A stretch of 64,000 bases of DNA from Paenalcaligenes suwonensis. GTDB lineage: Bacteria > Pseudomonadota > Gammaproteobacteria > Burkholderiales > Burkholderiaceae_B. Positions 33,959-44,641 of this stretch are shown here, in pieces (the stretch's first letter is position 1; each line of letters opens with the position of its first letter). The DNA lies in contig NZ_JAANPV010000008.1 in assembly GCF_011290505.1 (NCBI RefSeq), positions 124,001-188,000 on the forward strand, read 5' to 3'. The notes under the pieces were generated by a model. It had not been told where the DNA came from, made no database searches, and was given only the letters and a program-made list of their open reading frames with translations. A program made the translations under genes and the position numbers.

Positions 33959-34779
33959 CGTAACTGCTCTATATATTGCGTTAAGGTAGCACGGGAGACT
34001 TCCCCCATACGGATGGCTTGCACACTGCCATCACTGTTTACGAACAACGTTGTGGGAAGCCCCCTGCTGCGAGCAAACCTCGCCAACTCAGCATCGCTAT
34101 CCAACAGTACGTGTTGTAGATTCAATTGCTGCTCTGATAAGAACTTATCTACCGTTTCAGCCCTTTCTTGCTGATTGGCATAAATAAAGTTCACGTTTGG
34201 ATGTTCGTTTTGCGCCGTTTCAAACACCGGCATTTCGCGCCTACACGGCGGACACCATGAAGCCCACAAATTAATCACCATAGGCTGGCCACTGAAGTTT
34301 TCCAGCGTGACCATTTGTTGATCGGCAGATGTGGCCCACGGGTTTTGCAATTGGGTTTGCAGAGGTAAAGGCTGTACCTCTTTTTTATAAACGCCTAGCC
34401 ACAAGAAGGTGCTGCCCCCTATGACCACAGCAGTCATTACGGTGAGCGCAAAGGTCATGCGTTGCTGCCCTACGCTTTTAACCCCTAGGTATAGCGCCAT
34501 CAACAACGATGCCAACAAACCGGCATAGACGGAAAAGCCCCCATCTCGTATGTCTAGCACGCCAAGTAAGTGATCTTGATATTGCTCCCAATACTGGCCT
34601 ACAAACACCACGCGTGCCACGACCAGCCCGGCTACCGCTGTCAGCCAGACTCGTTTTTCTACGTTGACCTGATATTTTTTTTCCAGCAGCCACGCCAACG
34701 ACACTGAGCACAGCAGCGTTAGTAGGATGATAAAAAGAGGTGTGCTTAACGCAAAAGGGCCAATTGTTATAGAGTTCAT
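33955..34779 (-). CDS. Membrane-anchored TlpA-like thioredoxin with an Lgt-like N-terminal domain
   Basis: A 274-residue fusion. Residues 1-130 form four hydrophobic segments and include RDGGFSVYAGLL (78-89), which resembles the conserved core of prolipoprotein diacylglyceryl transferase. Residues 140-274 are a TlpA/ResA-type thioredoxin with active site WCPPC (175-179), facing the periplasm. It probably reduces or exchanges disulfides of exported proteins, for example in cytochrome maturation. The Lgt-like part is too short for full Lgt (about 270-290), so it may serve only as an anchor. It lies 44 bases after trpF and shares its direction. Confidence 0.83.
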   Translation of the reverse strand: MNSITIGPFALSTPLFIILLTLLCSVSLAWLLEKKYQVNVEKRVWLTAVAGLVVARVVFVGQYWEQYQDHLLGVLDIRDGGFSVYAGLLASLLMALYLGVKSVGQQRMTFALTVMTAVVIGGSTFLWLGVYKKEVQPLPLQTQLQNPWATSADQQMVTLENFSGQPMVINLWASWCPPCRREMPVFETAQNEHPNVNFIYANQQERAETVDKFLSEQQLNLQHVLLDSDAELARFARSRGLPTTLFVNSDGSVQAIRMGEVSRATLTQYIEQLR

Positions 34780-34823
34780 TTCCTGCTCACGTAAACCTTA
34801 AGTGCAACAGGATCAGACCCCTA

Positions 34824-35477
34824 TTAACAGTAAAGGTTGCATTGCTGCATAAAGGCTTGCATGCGCAAGCTAGATTTCTCGCCAGGCGCTTGTTCAATGC
34901 CGCTACTGACGTCCACCGCAAAAGGACGAACGTCTTGAATCGCCGCACCTACATTCAGCGCATCTAACCCACCCGCCAAGATCACCGGGCGTGCGGTAGG
35001 CTGTTTATGCACTTCATTGAGTAATGCGGTATCAAAGCGTACACCGGTGCCGCCATAAGCGGGGCTATAGCTGTCAAACAGCCAGCCGCTCGCACTTTGG
35101 TAATCTTTGCATTGTTCCCACACCGCACGCGCGCTGCTGCTGTGTGCCCCCCCTACCCTAAAAGCTTTAAGGTAGGGGTGCGCAAAGGACTCGCAAAAGG
35201 CAACACTTTCATCGCCGTGGAATTGCAATAAGTTGGGCTGTACCACCTTCAACACATCTTTTACGTAGCGCGGTTCGGGATTCACGAACAAAGCCACGAC
35301 AGAGACAAAAGCAGGTACGTGGCGACGTAACGCCGCCGCCTGCTCTAGGCTCACAAAACGTTTACTTGATGCGTAGAACACGAAGCCTATTGCATCGGCC
35401 CCATGCTCTACGGCAGCGGTGATATCTTCTTCACGGGTGAAACCGCACATTTTCACCCGTACTTTGCCCATACTCAT
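34824..35477 (-). CDS. trpF: Phosphoribosylanthranilate isomerase TrpF
   Basis: Catalyses the third step of tryptophan synthesis, isomerising phosphoribosylanthranilate. A 217-residue TIM barrel; the catalytic cysteine is in KMCGFT (C11) and the catalytic aspartate in FAVDVSSGIE near the C-terminus. NLLQFHGDE and the phosphate-binding ILAGGL are also present. Length is normal. In related genomes trpF often lies between truA and trpB; here TRAP transporter genes separate it from truA, and trpB is absent from this window. Confidence 0.94.
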   Translation of the reverse strand: MSMGKVRVKMCGFTREEDITAAVEHGADAIGFVFYASSKRFVSLEQAAALRRHVPAFVSVVALFVNPEPRYVKDVLKVVQPNLLQFHGDESVAFCESFAHPYLKAFRVGGAHSSSARAVWEQCKDYQSASGWLFDSYSPAYGGTGVRFDTALLNEVHKQPTARPVILAGGLDALNVGAAIQDVRPFAVDVSSGIEQAPGEKSSLRMQAFMQQCNLYC

Positions 35478-35491
35478 GTGTTAACCACTAT

Positions 35492-37177
35492 TTACTGAAA
35501 TGCATTACCTGCATCGGAACCAAACGGATCACCGTACGAGTCCGAACCATAGACATCATCCACACCAAATTCGATGGTGGATTCGTCGATCTTAACTTCG
35601 TTGCCTTTGTAGTGCGTGACAATACCGGGGAACACCAGCACCACCACAATCATCGTGACCTGAATCATGATGAAAGGTACCGACCCCCAATAAATATCGC
35701 CCGTTGTGACTTTAGCAATACGTTGACCTGTTACCACATCGGTGTAGTCCTCTTTAGGTGCTACAGAGCGCAAGAAGAACAACGCAAAACCAAAGGGTGG
35801 GTGCATGAAGGAGGTTTGCATATTTACTGCCAACAACACACCAAACCAGATCAGGTCAATGCCCATCTTGTCAGCCACTGGACCTAAGAGCGGCACAATA
35901 ATGAACGCCAGCTCGAAGAAGTCCAAGAAGAACGCCAACAAGAACGTGAACACACTCACGAAGATCAAGAAGCCCCACTCACCACCTGGCAGATCGATCA
36001 GCAAGCTTTCCACCCACAAGTCGCCATTAATGCCACGGAAGCTCAAGGTGAAGATAGTGGAACCCACCAAGATGAATACCACGAAGCACGATAGCTGAGT
36101 TGTTGCGGTCATCGCTTGCTTCAATTGCGTCCACGACAAGCGTCTACGCGAAGCAGCCATTAACACAGCCCCCACTGCCCCCATCGCCCCACCCTCAGTT
36201 GGCGTTGCTACACCAATAAAGATGGTGCCCAACACTAAGAAGATCAGGAACAACGGTGGAATCATGACAAAGGTAACGCGCTCGGCAATTTGCGACAGCA
36301 TGTTGAGTTTCAACACACGGTTCAAGATTGCGATTACCCATGCAGTCGCTCCCCACAACATCATGATGATGACTACGTGCTCATCAATAGGAATGCTAGG
36401 GTGCGTACTGAAATAATGCATAGAACCAAAGTGCGCCGCTAATGCTGCCACAACGGTTAATACCAGCAATGATTTCAAACCACGAGAACCATTAGGCTCT
36501 ATATAGACACGCGCTTCTTCAGGCAATGCCGGTACTTTATTGGGGCGTACTATCGCCACAATGACCACATACACAATGTAGGACAGTGCCAACAACAAAC
36601 CAGGCAGCATCGCGCCACGGTACATATCGCCAATTGAGCGGCCCAGCTGGTCAGCCAGAATGATCAACACAATAGACGGTGGAATAATCTGCGACAAGGT
36701 ACCCGACGCGGCAATTACCCCTGTTGCTAAACGGCGGTCATAGCCATAACGCAACATGATAGGCAATGAAATCAGGCCCATGGAAATGACTGATGCCGAG
36801 ATCACGCCAGTAGTCGCTGCCAACATCGCCCCTACCAGCACCACCGCAATGGCTAAACCACCGCGCAACGGGCCAAATAATTGGCCAATGGTATCCAGCA
36901 AGTCTTCCGCCATGCCTGAACGTTCTAGTATCAGCCCCATGAGCGTAAAGAACGGCACAGCTAACAGCGTGTCATTCGCCACAATCCCGAATATACGCTG
37001 CGGTAGCGCCTGAAACAGCGCAGGCTGCATCAAATTCAGTTCAATCGCAAATAAACCGTACAGCACACCGGTTGCCGCCAAGGTGAAGGCAACCGGAAAA
37101 CCCAACAGCAAAAAGATAATCAAATTGACAAACATGATGGGTGCAATGTTTGCCACGACAAATTCCATCATGATCAA
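35492..37177 (-). CDS. TRAP transporter large membrane subunit
   Basis: A 561-residue membrane protein of the DctM family with more than 12 hydrophobic segments. Conserved blocks are VVLVGAMLAATTGVISASVISMG (about 110-132), ATGVIAASGTLSQIIPPSIVLII (about 150-172) and QTSFMHPPFGFALFFL near 450. It is longer than the DctM at 12384-13703 because of an added central segment (about 215-300) and a polar C-terminal tail. The start overlaps the small-subunit gene. No binding protein gene is adjacent, so its ligand depends on a gene elsewhere. Confidence 0.89.
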   Translation of the reverse strand: MIMMEFVVANIAPIMFVNLIIFLLLGFPVAFTLAATGVLYGLFAIELNLMQPALFQALPQRIFGIVANDTLLAVPFFTLMGLILERSGMAEDLLDTIGQLFGPLRGGLAIAVVLVGAMLAATTGVISASVISMGLISLPIMLRYGYDRRLATGVIAASGTLSQIIPPSIVLIILADQLGRSIGDMYRGAMLPGLLLALSYIVYVVIVAIVRPNKVPALPEEARVYIEPNGSRGLKSLLVLTVVAALAAHFGSMHYFSTHPSIPIDEHVVIIMMLWGATAWVIAILNRVLKLNMLSQIAERVTFVMIPPLFLIFLVLGTIFIGVATPTEGGAMGAVGAVLMAASRRRLSWTQLKQAMTATTQLSCFVVFILVGSTIFTLSFRGINGDLWVESLLIDLPGGEWGFLIFVSVFTFLLAFFLDFFELAFIIVPLLGPVADKMGIDLIWFGVLLAVNMQTSFMHPPFGFALFFLRSVAPKEDYTDVVTGQRIAKVTTGDIYWGSVPFIMIQVTMIVVVLVFPGIVTHYKGNEVKIDESTIEFGVDDVYGSDSYGDPFGSDAGNAFQ

Positions 37178-37806
37178 TTCCTATTCTGTTTTTGTTGTAG
37201 TCGCTCAAGCTGGCGTCTGTCATTTTCTTCTGCCACTTTGCGAATATCTTCCGCCATTTCCAGCTCGGCCTCACCTGTATTCGGTGCTGCCAATGGATCA
37301 TCGCATTTGCCTGCCAAGAAACCAAACAAGCGTATGAGCCTAGAGACACCTGACAGAATCAGCAGTGCAAAGCCTATAGGAATTAACAGTTTCACGGGCC
37401 AACGAATCAATCCCCCTGTATTGGAGGACAGCTCCATCGTTTCGTAAGACTGCCAAAAGTAAGGAATGGCTAACCAGAACACCAAGATACATGCCGGCAA
37501 CAAGAAAAACAAAATACCGAAAATTTCTATATACACTTGGGTTTTGCGAGAGAAGCGCTGAGCCAGCACATCCACACGCACATGTTCATTGAGCAAATAG
37601 GTATAGCCTGCCGCCAACAAAAAGATAGCGCCAAACAAATACCATTGCAGCTCCAACCACGCATTGGAACTGACGCCAAACACTTTACGCACAATGGCGT
37701 TGCCCGCACTAACTAGCACTACTAGCAGTGTGAGCCAAGCAACCGATTTCCCCACCACAGTATTCAGGCGGTCGATCAGTTGCGATAGACGTAATAACAA
37801 TGTCAT
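37174..37806 (-). CDS. TRAP transporter small membrane subunit
   Basis: A 210-residue DctQ-type protein with four hydrophobic segments. The conserved block WLELQWYLFGAIFLLAAGYTYLLNEHVRVDV lies near residues 45-75, with the His-Val-Arg-Val-Asp end typical of the family. A polar, glutamate-rich cytoplasmic tail of about 45 residues follows the last helix. It overlaps the large-subunit gene by four bases. The next gene upstream is truA, not a binding protein. Confidence 0.85.
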   Translation of the reverse strand: MTLLLRLSQLIDRLNTVVGKSVAWLTLLVVLVSAGNAIVRKVFGVSSNAWLELQWYLFGAIFLLAAGYTYLLNEHVRVDVLAQRFSRKTQVYIEIFGILFFLLPACILVFWLAIPYFWQSYETMELSSNTGGLIRWPVKLLIPIGFALLILSGVSRLIRLFGFLAGKCDDPLAAPNTGEAELEMAEDIRKVAEENDRRQLERLQQKQNRN

Positions 37807-37900
37807 AAAAATAATGATGATGAATAAGCCAGAGTGGATCTCAAGCGGCTACATTCACCTCGCAATGATGATGAAATTTCTTACCATTCACCACGATTAA

Positions 37901-38743
37901 TCATGCGACACCTGGGTCTTCAGGCTCAGGTCGCGCTGGGATTATCCATGGCCCCAAATGCTGCTGGAACAACGTCAATGGATCCTGCATTGGCAGTTGT
38001 ACCGCCTCTTCGTACTTTACGCCAGCTAGGTATAGCCCGTCTGGTGCAAAAGTAGGAGGAGCATACTGCCGATCACGCCGCTCGATCAGAGTCGGTATAT
38101 CGGAAGCATCGAGGCGGCCATAGCCCACGTAGAGCAATGTTCCCATCAGGTTACGCACCATATGATGGAGAAACGCGTTGGCCACAAAACGGAATACATA
38201 GAAACTACCCGACTGTTGTATGTCTATGGTGTAGATTTCTCTTACCGGGCTTTTGGCCTGGCAATCCGTTGATCTAAAACTACTAAAATCGTGTGTGCCC
38301 ACAAAAAGTTCTGCGGCACGGCGCATACGCTCTAAATCCAGCGGACGAAATACCCATCCTACTTTCCCATCCAATAAGGGAGAGCGCACACTGGCTTCGC
38401 GCAACACATAAAAATACGTACGTTCTCTGGCAGAAAAGCGAGCATGGAAGTTTTCATCCACCTCTTGCGCCCATTGCACAGAAATAGAGCTAGGTAGAAA
38501 CGCGTTTAAACCGCTTACCCACGCTTTCGCAGAACGTTTAACAGGCGGGTCCAAGTGCACTACTTGATTCAGTGCGTGCACCCCACGGTCTGTACGCCCC
38601 GCGCAGCATACTGCTACAGGTTGCCCTACAAACTTCAATAAGGCGTTTTCTAATTCTGACTGTACCGATGGAAGTACCGGTTGTCGTTGCCATCCATACC
38701 ATGCACTACCGTCATAGCTTATGCCCAGTGCTACACGATTCAT
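37901..38743 (-). CDS. truA: tRNA pseudouridine(38-40) synthase TruA
   Basis: Converts uridines 38-40 of the anticodon stem to pseudouridine. The 280-residue protein starts ALGISYDGSAWYGWQRQP and has the catalytic aspartate in AGRTDRGVHALNQ (D52). The C-terminal half carries RFVANAFLHHMVRNLMGTLL, the usual second-domain block. Its start overlaps the stop codon of fimV by four bases, so translation is probably coupled. Confidence 0.95.
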   Translation of the reverse strand: MNRVALGISYDGSAWYGWQRQPVLPSVQSELENALLKFVGQPVAVCCAGRTDRGVHALNQVVHLDPPVKRSAKAWVSGLNAFLPSSISVQWAQEVDENFHARFSARERTYFYVLREASVRSPLLDGKVGWVFRPLDLERMRRAAELFVGTHDFSSFRSTDCQAKSPVREIYTIDIQQSGSFYVFRFVANAFLHHMVRNLMGTLLYVGYGRLDASDIPTLIERRDRQYAPPTFAPDGLYLAGVKYEEAVQLPMQDPLTLFQQHLGPWIIPARPEPEDPGVA

Positions 38744-40191
38744 GAAGGCTTGCGCTCCGAAGGCGTTGGCTCATCAGAAGGTGGTACATCCAGATCTAGA
38801 TTAATTTTTTCTAGTTTCTCGCGCACCATTTCCGGAGTCACCGGAGCGGGAGAATCTACTTCGGCGCGGCTATTATTCGCGCGACGTAAAATCCAAACAG
38901 TAATAATGACAATCAATGCCAGCAAGGCTGACATCACAATGAGCAAATGCTCTTGGATCCAAGACAAAGTACTACCCGTATCAGTAATTGATGATGTGTT
39001 TTTCTCGGCAGGCTCTACAAGTGAGGCACTGGCCGCGGTGTCATTGTTGTCTACCTCGCCCGCACTCGAGGTGGTAGCAGCAGGCGTCGTCGTGGGCTCA
39101 GCGTTTTGCTCGGCAGCACTCGTAGCCTCTGTGGCGGTGGTAGCTGCGGCGCCGTCATGGCTTGCCTGTGCTGAAGCACGCGCTTCCTGTTCGCTGACCG
39201 CTTCGGAAAGTTGACGTACGTTTTCTTCTAGTTGTTCTATGTTTTCGGCGGTGTTACTTAGCGCCTGCGCTGTGGCTACAGCTTGATCCTGCTTCACACT
39301 CTCCGCCCAGCTTTCCGTGCTGAGTGTTAGCGTATCGCCTTTGGCGGGTAACTCGGTAGGAGCAGCTGGCTCAACAGGGCGCGTTACCCCTGTGGTGGCC
39401 TCTGCTACGGCCAACGCTGGCGATGCATTCTCGGCCAGTTGCCGTTTGTACTGAGCAAACCACTGCGACTGATCAACAAAGATTTTTCTAGCTTCGGCAT
39501 CGCTATACGCCTGCAGTTGTTCTGCCGTAGGCTCTTGCAACGTAGTGCCTGCTTTAAGCAGGTTCATGTTGCCATGCTGAAAAGCAGTGGGGTTGGCAGC
39601 CAGTAAGGCAGCCATGTATTGGTAAGTACTTACCCCTGCAGGTGTACGCTGTGCAGCAATTGAACTTAAGCTGTCGCCACGACGAACCTGATAACTCCCT
39701 GTGTTGGAAGCCACCGTATTGGCGGCAACGTTAGGGGTATAGTAGTCACGCGTCGTTGTAGGCGCAGTATTAGGTAATTGCAGGGATTCCGCTACCTTAG
39801 CCGCGTTTACCACACTAACTTGGTGGCGCTGTAGGCCTGAAGACGATTGAATGTCTACTAAAACATCAATCACCTTAGCATCCACTGCCTGCGGGCTACG
39901 AACGATAATTTGTGAGTGCTGTGGTTGCAGTTCAATCTGCCAGCCCTCTAACGCAACGGGCGGGGTTAACCCCGCCTGCTGCCATTGTTCCTTTTCAGGG
40001 AACTGGATGCTAAGTATGTCGTCGGGCTTCCAATCCCGCAATGCCACACTTAACACCAGTGGCTGCGCCGGTGGCGACAAGAGGCGGGCTCTGCCCACCT
40101 CTACCGCATGCGACGCGGTCGCAGCCAAAGCCGTCATTGATGCCAATGCAAGTGAACTTACAGTACGCAACGATATACGGCCAGGCCTCAT
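38740..40191 (-). CDS. fimV: FimV-like cell-pole protein with LysM domain
   Basis: A 483-residue inner-membrane protein. The order is: signal peptide (about 1-29), FimV N-terminal domain (EVGRARLLSPPAQPL onward), LysM peptidoglycan-binding domain (about 166-220), a coiled-coil and Ala/Thr/Glu-rich linker (about 285-405), one membrane segment (about 413-435) and a short cytoplasmic tail of about 46 residues. FimV organises polar structures and type IV pilus assembly in Pseudomonas. This version is short and lacks the long acidic cytoplasmic TPR region. It lies between asd and truA, as is common in Burkholderiales. Confidence 0.84.
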   Translation of the reverse strand: MRPGRISLRTVSSLALASMTALAATASHAVEVGRARLLSPPAQPLVLSVALRDWKPDDILSIQFPEKEQWQQAGLTPPVALEGWQIELQPQHSQIIVRSPQAVDAKVIDVLVDIQSSSGLQRHQVSVVNAAKVAESLQLPNTAPTTTRDYYTPNVAANTVASNTGSYQVRRGDSLSSIAAQRTPAGVSTYQYMAALLAANPTAFQHGNMNLLKAGTTLQEPTAEQLQAYSDAEARKIFVDQSQWFAQYKRQLAENASPALAVAEATTGVTRPVEPAAPTELPAKGDTLTLSTESWAESVKQDQAVATAQALSNTAENIEQLEENVRQLSEAVSEQEARASAQASHDGAAATTATEATSAAEQNAEPTTTPAATTSSAGEVDNNDTAASASLVEPAEKNTSSITDTGSTLSWIQEHLLIVMSALLALIVIITVWILRRANNSRAEVDSPAPVTPEMVREKLEKINLDLDVPPSDEPTPSERKPS

Positions 40192-41313
40192 TTACAGCTC
40201 TCCCAGGGTGATCATCAGCATGCGGCGCAGCGGTTCTGCAGCACCCCACAACAACTGATCACCTACGGTAAAGGCGCTGATGTAGTCAGGGCCCATGCCT
40301 AACTTACGTACACGCCCAACTGGGATATCCATGGTACCGGTCACAGCGATAGGCGTCAGTTGCTCCATCGTGGCCTGTTTCTCGTTAGGAATCAGTTTGG
40401 ACCAGTCGCTAGTGTTAGCGATGATTTCGTTGATTTCATCCAGTGGTACGTCTTTGCGCAGTTTGATCGTCAGTGCTTGGCTATGGCAACGCAATGCACC
40501 AATACGTACACACAAACCATCCACCACAACGTGATCTTGGCCTTGGCGACCCAGAATCTTGTTGGTTTCAACGCCGCCTTTCCACTCTTCACGGGACATA
40601 CCATCGCCCAGATCGGAGTCAATCCAAGGAATCAAGCTGCCACCCAGTGGTACGCCAAACTGCACACTGCTTAGGCTAGGGTCTTTTTGCTTTTGCAAAA
40701 TACCACGGTCGATGTCCAAAATAGCTGACGCTGGATCGTCCAATTGTGCTTTAACAGCAGCGTTCAAATCGCCAAACTGCGTCAGCAATTCGCGCATATG
40801 TTGAGCACCACCGCCTGATGCGGCTTGGTAGGTCATGGAGGTCATCCACTCAACCAAATTGTGCTTAAACAAACCGCCCAAGCCCATCAACATACAGCTA
40901 ACGGTACAGTTACCACCGATAAACTGTTTAACGCCTTTGGCTAAGCCAGCGTCGATGACGTCACGGTTAACGGGGTCCAGCACAATGATGGAGTTGTCGT
41001 CCATACGCAATGTGCTGGCCGCGTCGATCCAAACACCAGTCCAGCCAGCTGCGCGCAACTTACCGTACACCTCTTTGGTGTAATCCCCACCCTGAGCCGT
41101 CACAATAATTGGCAGCTTTTTCAAGCTTTCAATATCGTAGGCATTTTGCAAGGCGCCTGCGCCTGCTGCCCATTCCGGTGCTGCCCCACCAGCATTACTG
41201 GTAGAGAAAAATACCGGCTCAAATCGTGAGAAATCGTTTTCTTCGCGCATGCGTTGCATGAGGACTGAGCCCACCATGCCGCGCCAACCGACTAGGCCTA
41301 CCGCTTGTTTCAT
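40192..41313 (-). CDS. asd: Aspartate-semialdehyde dehydrogenase Asd
   Basis: Makes aspartate semialdehyde from aspartyl phosphate for lysine, threonine, methionine and cell-wall diaminopimelate. The 373-residue protein matches the Gram-negative type: [18 protein letters not shown] at the N-terminus (NADP site) and catalytic cysteine C136 in GGNCTVSCM. Substrate-binding histidine lies in [11 protein letters not shown]. Length agrees with E. coli Asd (367). Its stop codon directly precedes the fimV start. Confidence 0.96.
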   Translation of the reverse strand: MKQAVGLVGWRGMVGSVLMQRMREENDFSRFEPVFFSTSNAGGAAPEWAAGAGALQNAYDIESLKKLPIIVTAQGGDYTKEVYGKLRAAGWTGVWIDAASTLRMDDNSIIVLDPVNRDVIDAGLAKGVKQFIGGNCTVSCMLMGLGGLFKHNLVEWMTSMTYQAASGGGAQHMRELLTQFGDLNAAVKAQLDDPASAILDIDRGILQKQKDPSLSSVQFGVPLGGSLIPWIDSDLGDGMSREEWKGGVETNKILGRQGQDHVVVDGLCVRIGALRCHSQALTIKLRKDVPLDEINEIIANTSDWSKLIPNEKQATMEQLTPIAVTGTMDIPVGRVRKLGMGPDYISAFTVGDQLLWGAAEPLRRMLMITLGEL

Positions 41314-41335
41314 GAATAATCACCTAAAAACCAAA

Positions 41336-42412
41336 TTAATCCAATGCCTTAAGCACTGCATCCCCCATTTCGCGGGTACCCACTAACTGTGTACCTGCTT
41401 CGTAGATGTCTGCTGTACGTAGCCCTTGCTCTAACACCTTGCGTACTGCATTTTCTACTCGTACTGCCTGAGCGTTCTCATTCAGTGAGTAGCGCAGCAA
41501 CATCGCAGCCGACAAGATCGTTGCCAAGGGGTTGGCTTTGTTCTGACCAGCGATGTCTGGGGCGGAACCATGGCTAGGTTCGTACAGACCTTGTTGCGAA
41601 GCATTCAAGGACGCAGAAGGCAACATGCCGATGGAACCCGTCAACATCGCTGCCTCGTCTGATAGTATGTCACCAAAAAGATTACCCGTCACGATTACGT
41701 CGAATTCTTTTGGTGCACGAACCAGTTGCATGGCCGCATTGTCTACATACATGTGGCTCAATGCAACATCAGGGTACTCTTTAGCCACATCAATCATGAT
41801 GTCGCGCCAGAATTGCGAGGTTTCCAGCACGTTGGCTTTATCCACGCTACACAGTTTGCCTTGGCGTTTTTGAGCCGCTTGGAAGGCCACATGTGCAATA
41901 CGGCGCACTTCGCTTTCAGCGTAGTGCATGGTGTCAAAACCCTGACGCTCACCGGCAAAGTTACCTTCGCTCACGGTACGCACGCCACGAGGCTGACCAA
42001 AGTAAATATCACCCGTTAACTCACGGATAATCAAAATATCCAGACCCGAAACGATTTCAGGTTTCAATGACGAGGCATTCGCCAATTGCGGGTACAAAAT
42101 GGCAGGACGGAAGTTGGCAAACAAGCCCATGGCTTTACGCAGACCCAAAATCGCTTGTTCTGGACGTAACTCACGCGCTAAGGAGTCGTATTTCCAGTCA
42201 CCTACCGCACCGAACAACACGGCAGCAGAAGACTTCGCCAATTCCAGTGTAGCGGGTGGCAAAGGGTGTCCATGCAAGTCATAGGCTGCACCGCCAACGG
42301 GCGCATGTTGCAAGTCAAGATCCAACCCCAAAGCGGTTAGAACGCGCGCGGCCTGTTCCGTAATCTCGGTACCAATGCCATCACCGGGTAATACTGCGAT
42401 TTTTGTAGACAT
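41336..42412 (-). CDS. leuB: 3-isopropylmalate dehydrogenase LeuB
   Basis: Oxidises and decarboxylates 3-isopropylmalate with NAD in leucine synthesis. I use the ATG at 42412, which has AGGAAAACGT before it and gives a 358-residue protein starting [14 protein letters not shown], the family opening. The metal and substrate region is [25 protein letters not shown] (about 239-263), and [19 protein letters not shown] follows. An upstream in-frame start (42472) has no support. It follows leuD by 108 bases. Confidence 0.96.
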   Translation of the reverse strand: MSTKIAVLPGDGIGTEITEQAARVLTALGLDLDLQHAPVGGAAYDLHGHPLPPATLELAKSSAAVLFGAVGDWKYDSLARELRPEQAILGLRKAMGLFANFRPAILYPQLANASSLKPEIVSGLDILIIRELTGDIYFGQPRGVRTVSEGNFAGERQGFDTMHYAESEVRRIAHVAFQAAQKRQGKLCSVDKANVLETSQFWRDIMIDVAKEYPDVALSHMYVDNAAMQLVRAPKEFDVIVTGNLFGDILSDEAAMLTGSIGMLPSASLNASQQGLYEPSHGSAPDIAGQNKANPLATILSAAMLLRYSLNENAQAVRVENAVRKVLEQGLRTADIYEAGTQLVGTREMGDAVLKALD

Positions 42413-42489
42413 ACGTTTTCCTGTGGTGTTGTAACGAACCGTGCGCTGTTCACACTGTGTTCTGCTGCTCACTTCCTACGAAGCAAGCG

Positions 42490-42512
42490 ACACGGCTGAC
42501 CAGCAGCCGTGT
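42490..42512 (-). other. Intercistronic stem-loop between leuD and leuB
   Basis: ACACGGCTG, a five-base loop, and its exact complement CAGCCGTGT form a nine-base-pair hairpin in the 108-base gap between leuD and leuB. It has no T run. It could stabilise the upstream mRNA or attenuate readthrough; neither is shown. Confidence 0.45.
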
Positions 42513-42520
42513 GGGATTAG

Positions 42521-43171
42521 TTATGCGGAAGGATTACCTACCAACCAAGGGTGCTGTGCCAAACGCTGGGCCTCAAACGCCTTGATGGTGTCTGCTTTTT
42601 GTAAGGTTTGGCCAATTTCGTCCAACCCCTTCAACAAACTTTGCTTACGGAAGGCATCAATCTCGAAACCGTATTCTTGACCGTCTTCAGCAATTACTTT
42701 CTGACGTTCCAGATCTATATTCAGTTCGTAGCCTTCTTTGGCTTGTACTGCATCAAACAATTTTGCAACGACGTCTTCAGGCAAAATGATGGGCAACAAG
42801 CCATTTTTGAAGCTGTTGTTGAAGAAAATATCAGCAAACGATGATGCAATAATGGCTCTAAAACCGTACTGCAACAGCGCCCACGGTGCATGCTCGCGGC
42901 TGGAACCACAGCCAAAGTTTTTACGCGCCAACAAAATAGACGCACCTTGGTAGCGAGGCTGATTCAGCACGAACTCTGGGTTCAGCGGACGCTTGCTATT
43001 GTCCATACCCGGTTCGCCATGATCCAAATAACGCAATTCGTCAAACAGGTTAGGGCCAAAGCCGGTACGTTTGATGGACTTCAAAAATTGTTTAGGGATG
43101 ATCAAGTCGGTATCCACGTTTTCGCGGTCCAACGGTGCAACCATTCCTTTATGAGTGGTAAACGCTTGCAT
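42521..43171 (-). CDS. leuD: 3-isopropylmalate dehydratase small subunit LeuD
   Basis: Small subunit of isopropylmalate isomerase, 216 residues. It has the swivel-domain motifs [18 protein letters not shown] (about 15-32) and [16 protein letters not shown] (about 83-98), which contribute to substrate binding. It forms a heterodimer with LeuC; the genes are two bases apart. Length is normal for the bacterial type. Confidence 0.96.
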   Translation of the reverse strand: MQAFTTHKGMVAPLDRENVDTDLIIPKQFLKSIKRTGFGPNLFDELRYLDHGEPGMDNSKRPLNPEFVLNQPRYQGASILLARKNFGCGSSREHAPWALLQYGFRAIIASSFADIFFNNSFKNGLLPIILPEDVVAKLFDAVQAKEGYELNIDLERQKVIAEDGQEYGFEIDAFRKQSLLKGLDEIGQTLQKADTIKAFEAQRLAQHPWLVGNPSA

Positions 43172-43173
43172 GA

Positions 43174-44586
43174 TTAGTGCTCCTGACTCAATTCACGTAC
43201 ATCGGCAAAACTGCCCACTACTGCGGCTGCAGCGGCCATGGCTGGGCTCACCAAGTGAGTGCGACCGCCCTGCCCTTGCCTACCTTCAAAGTTACGGTTA
43301 GAGGTAGAGGCACAGCGCTCACCGGGTTCCAAACGGTCGGCGTTCATCGCCAAACACATGGAGCACCCAGGCTCACGCCACTCGAAACCAGCGTCAACAA
43401 AAATTTTGTCCAAGCCTTCTTGTTCAGCCTGCAATTTCACCAAGCCAGAACCAGGTACAACAATCGCTTGCTTCACGTTCTTGGCAACCTTACGACCACG
43501 AGCCACCTCAGCGGCCGCACGCAAGTCTTCAATACGTGCATTGGTACAGGAACCAATAAACACTTTATCAATCGCAATGCTAGTCAAAGGCTGATTTGCC
43601 TCTAAACCCATGTACTGCAACGCACGGATAATACCTTCGCGACGCACTGGATCCTGTTCGTTTTTAGGATCAGGTACGTTGGCATCTACCGGCAATACCA
43701 TTTCTGGCGATGTACCCCATGTCAACTGAGGCTTAATGTCAGCCGCATCAATGCGTACCACCGCATCAAACTGAGCACCCTCATCGCTGGTTAACGTGTT
43801 CCAGTATTCGACGGCTTGATCCCACTGCGCACCTTTAGGTGAGTAAGGACGACCACGGAAGTACTCAACCGTTTTATCGTCTACGGCAACCATACCTGAA
43901 CGCGCACCAGCCTCAATGGCCATGTTGCACACGGTCATACGGCCTTCCATGCTCAACGCTTTAACCGCCGAGCCGCCAAATTCGATGGCGTAGCCTGTGC
44001 CACCCGCCGTACCGATCACACCGATTACGTGCAAGATCAAGTCTTTAGCAGTGCAACCTGCTGGCAAATCGCCGTTAACTTCTACCAACATGCTCTTGCT
44101 TTTCTTCATCAGCAAGGTCTGGGTAGCCAATACGTGTTCGACTTCAGAGGTACCAATACCAAAGGCCAACGCCCCCATGGCACCGTGTGTACTGGTGTGG
44201 GAGTCACCGCACACAATAGTCATACCGGGCAATGTTGCGCCTTGCTCAGGACCGATAATGTGCACAATACCTTGGCGTTGATCGTCCATATCGAACAAGG
44301 TCACACCAAATTTCTGGCAGTTATCTTCCAAGGTGTCTACCTGCAACTTAGAGATAGGATCAGCGATCCCTGCTGCACGCGAGGTAGTTGGCACGTTATG
44401 GTCTGCTACGGCTAGGTTGGCACTGATACGCCAAGGCTTACGGCCAGCCAGCTCCAACCCCTCAAAGGCTTGGGGGCTAGTTACTTCATGCAGCAACTGG
44501 CGGTCGATATAGAGCAAACAGGTGCCATCGTCTTCACGGTGCACCACGTGGCTGTCAAACAGCTTGTCGTATAAAGTTTTTGCCAT
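43174..44586 (-). CDS. leuC: 3-isopropylmalate dehydratase large subunit LeuC
   Basis: Large subunit of isopropylmalate isomerase, 470 residues, holding a 4Fe-4S cluster. Cluster cysteines are in [14 protein letters not shown] and [10 protein letters not shown] (the CxxC pair). The start [15 protein letters not shown] is typical. It is the first gene of a run leuC-leuD-leuB-asd-fimV-truA in one direction, with a likely promoter 55-85 bases upstream. Confidence 0.96.
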   Translation of the reverse strand: MAKTLYDKLFDSHVVHREDDGTCLLYIDRQLLHEVTSPQAFEGLELAGRKPWRISANLAVADHNVPTTSRAAGIADPISKLQVDTLEDNCQKFGVTLFDMDDQRQGIVHIIGPEQGATLPGMTIVCGDSHTSTHGAMGALAFGIGTSEVEHVLATQTLLMKKSKSMLVEVNGDLPAGCTAKDLILHVIGVIGTAGGTGYAIEFGGSAVKALSMEGRMTVCNMAIEAGARSGMVAVDDKTVEYFRGRPYSPKGAQWDQAVEYWNTLTSDEGAQFDAVVRIDAADIKPQLTWGTSPEMVLPVDANVPDPKNEQDPVRREGIIRALQYMGLEANQPLTSIAIDKVFIGSCTNARIEDLRAAAEVARGRKVAKNVKQAIVVPGSGLVKLQAEQEGLDKIFVDAGFEWREPGCSMCLAMNADRLEPGERCASTSNRNFEGRQGQGGRTHLVSPAMAAAAAVVGSFADVRELSQEH

Positions 44587-44641
44587 AACAGACTCTCAAT
44601 CAATCAGAACAAGCGAAACGCTGTTATTTCGCGATGAATTC

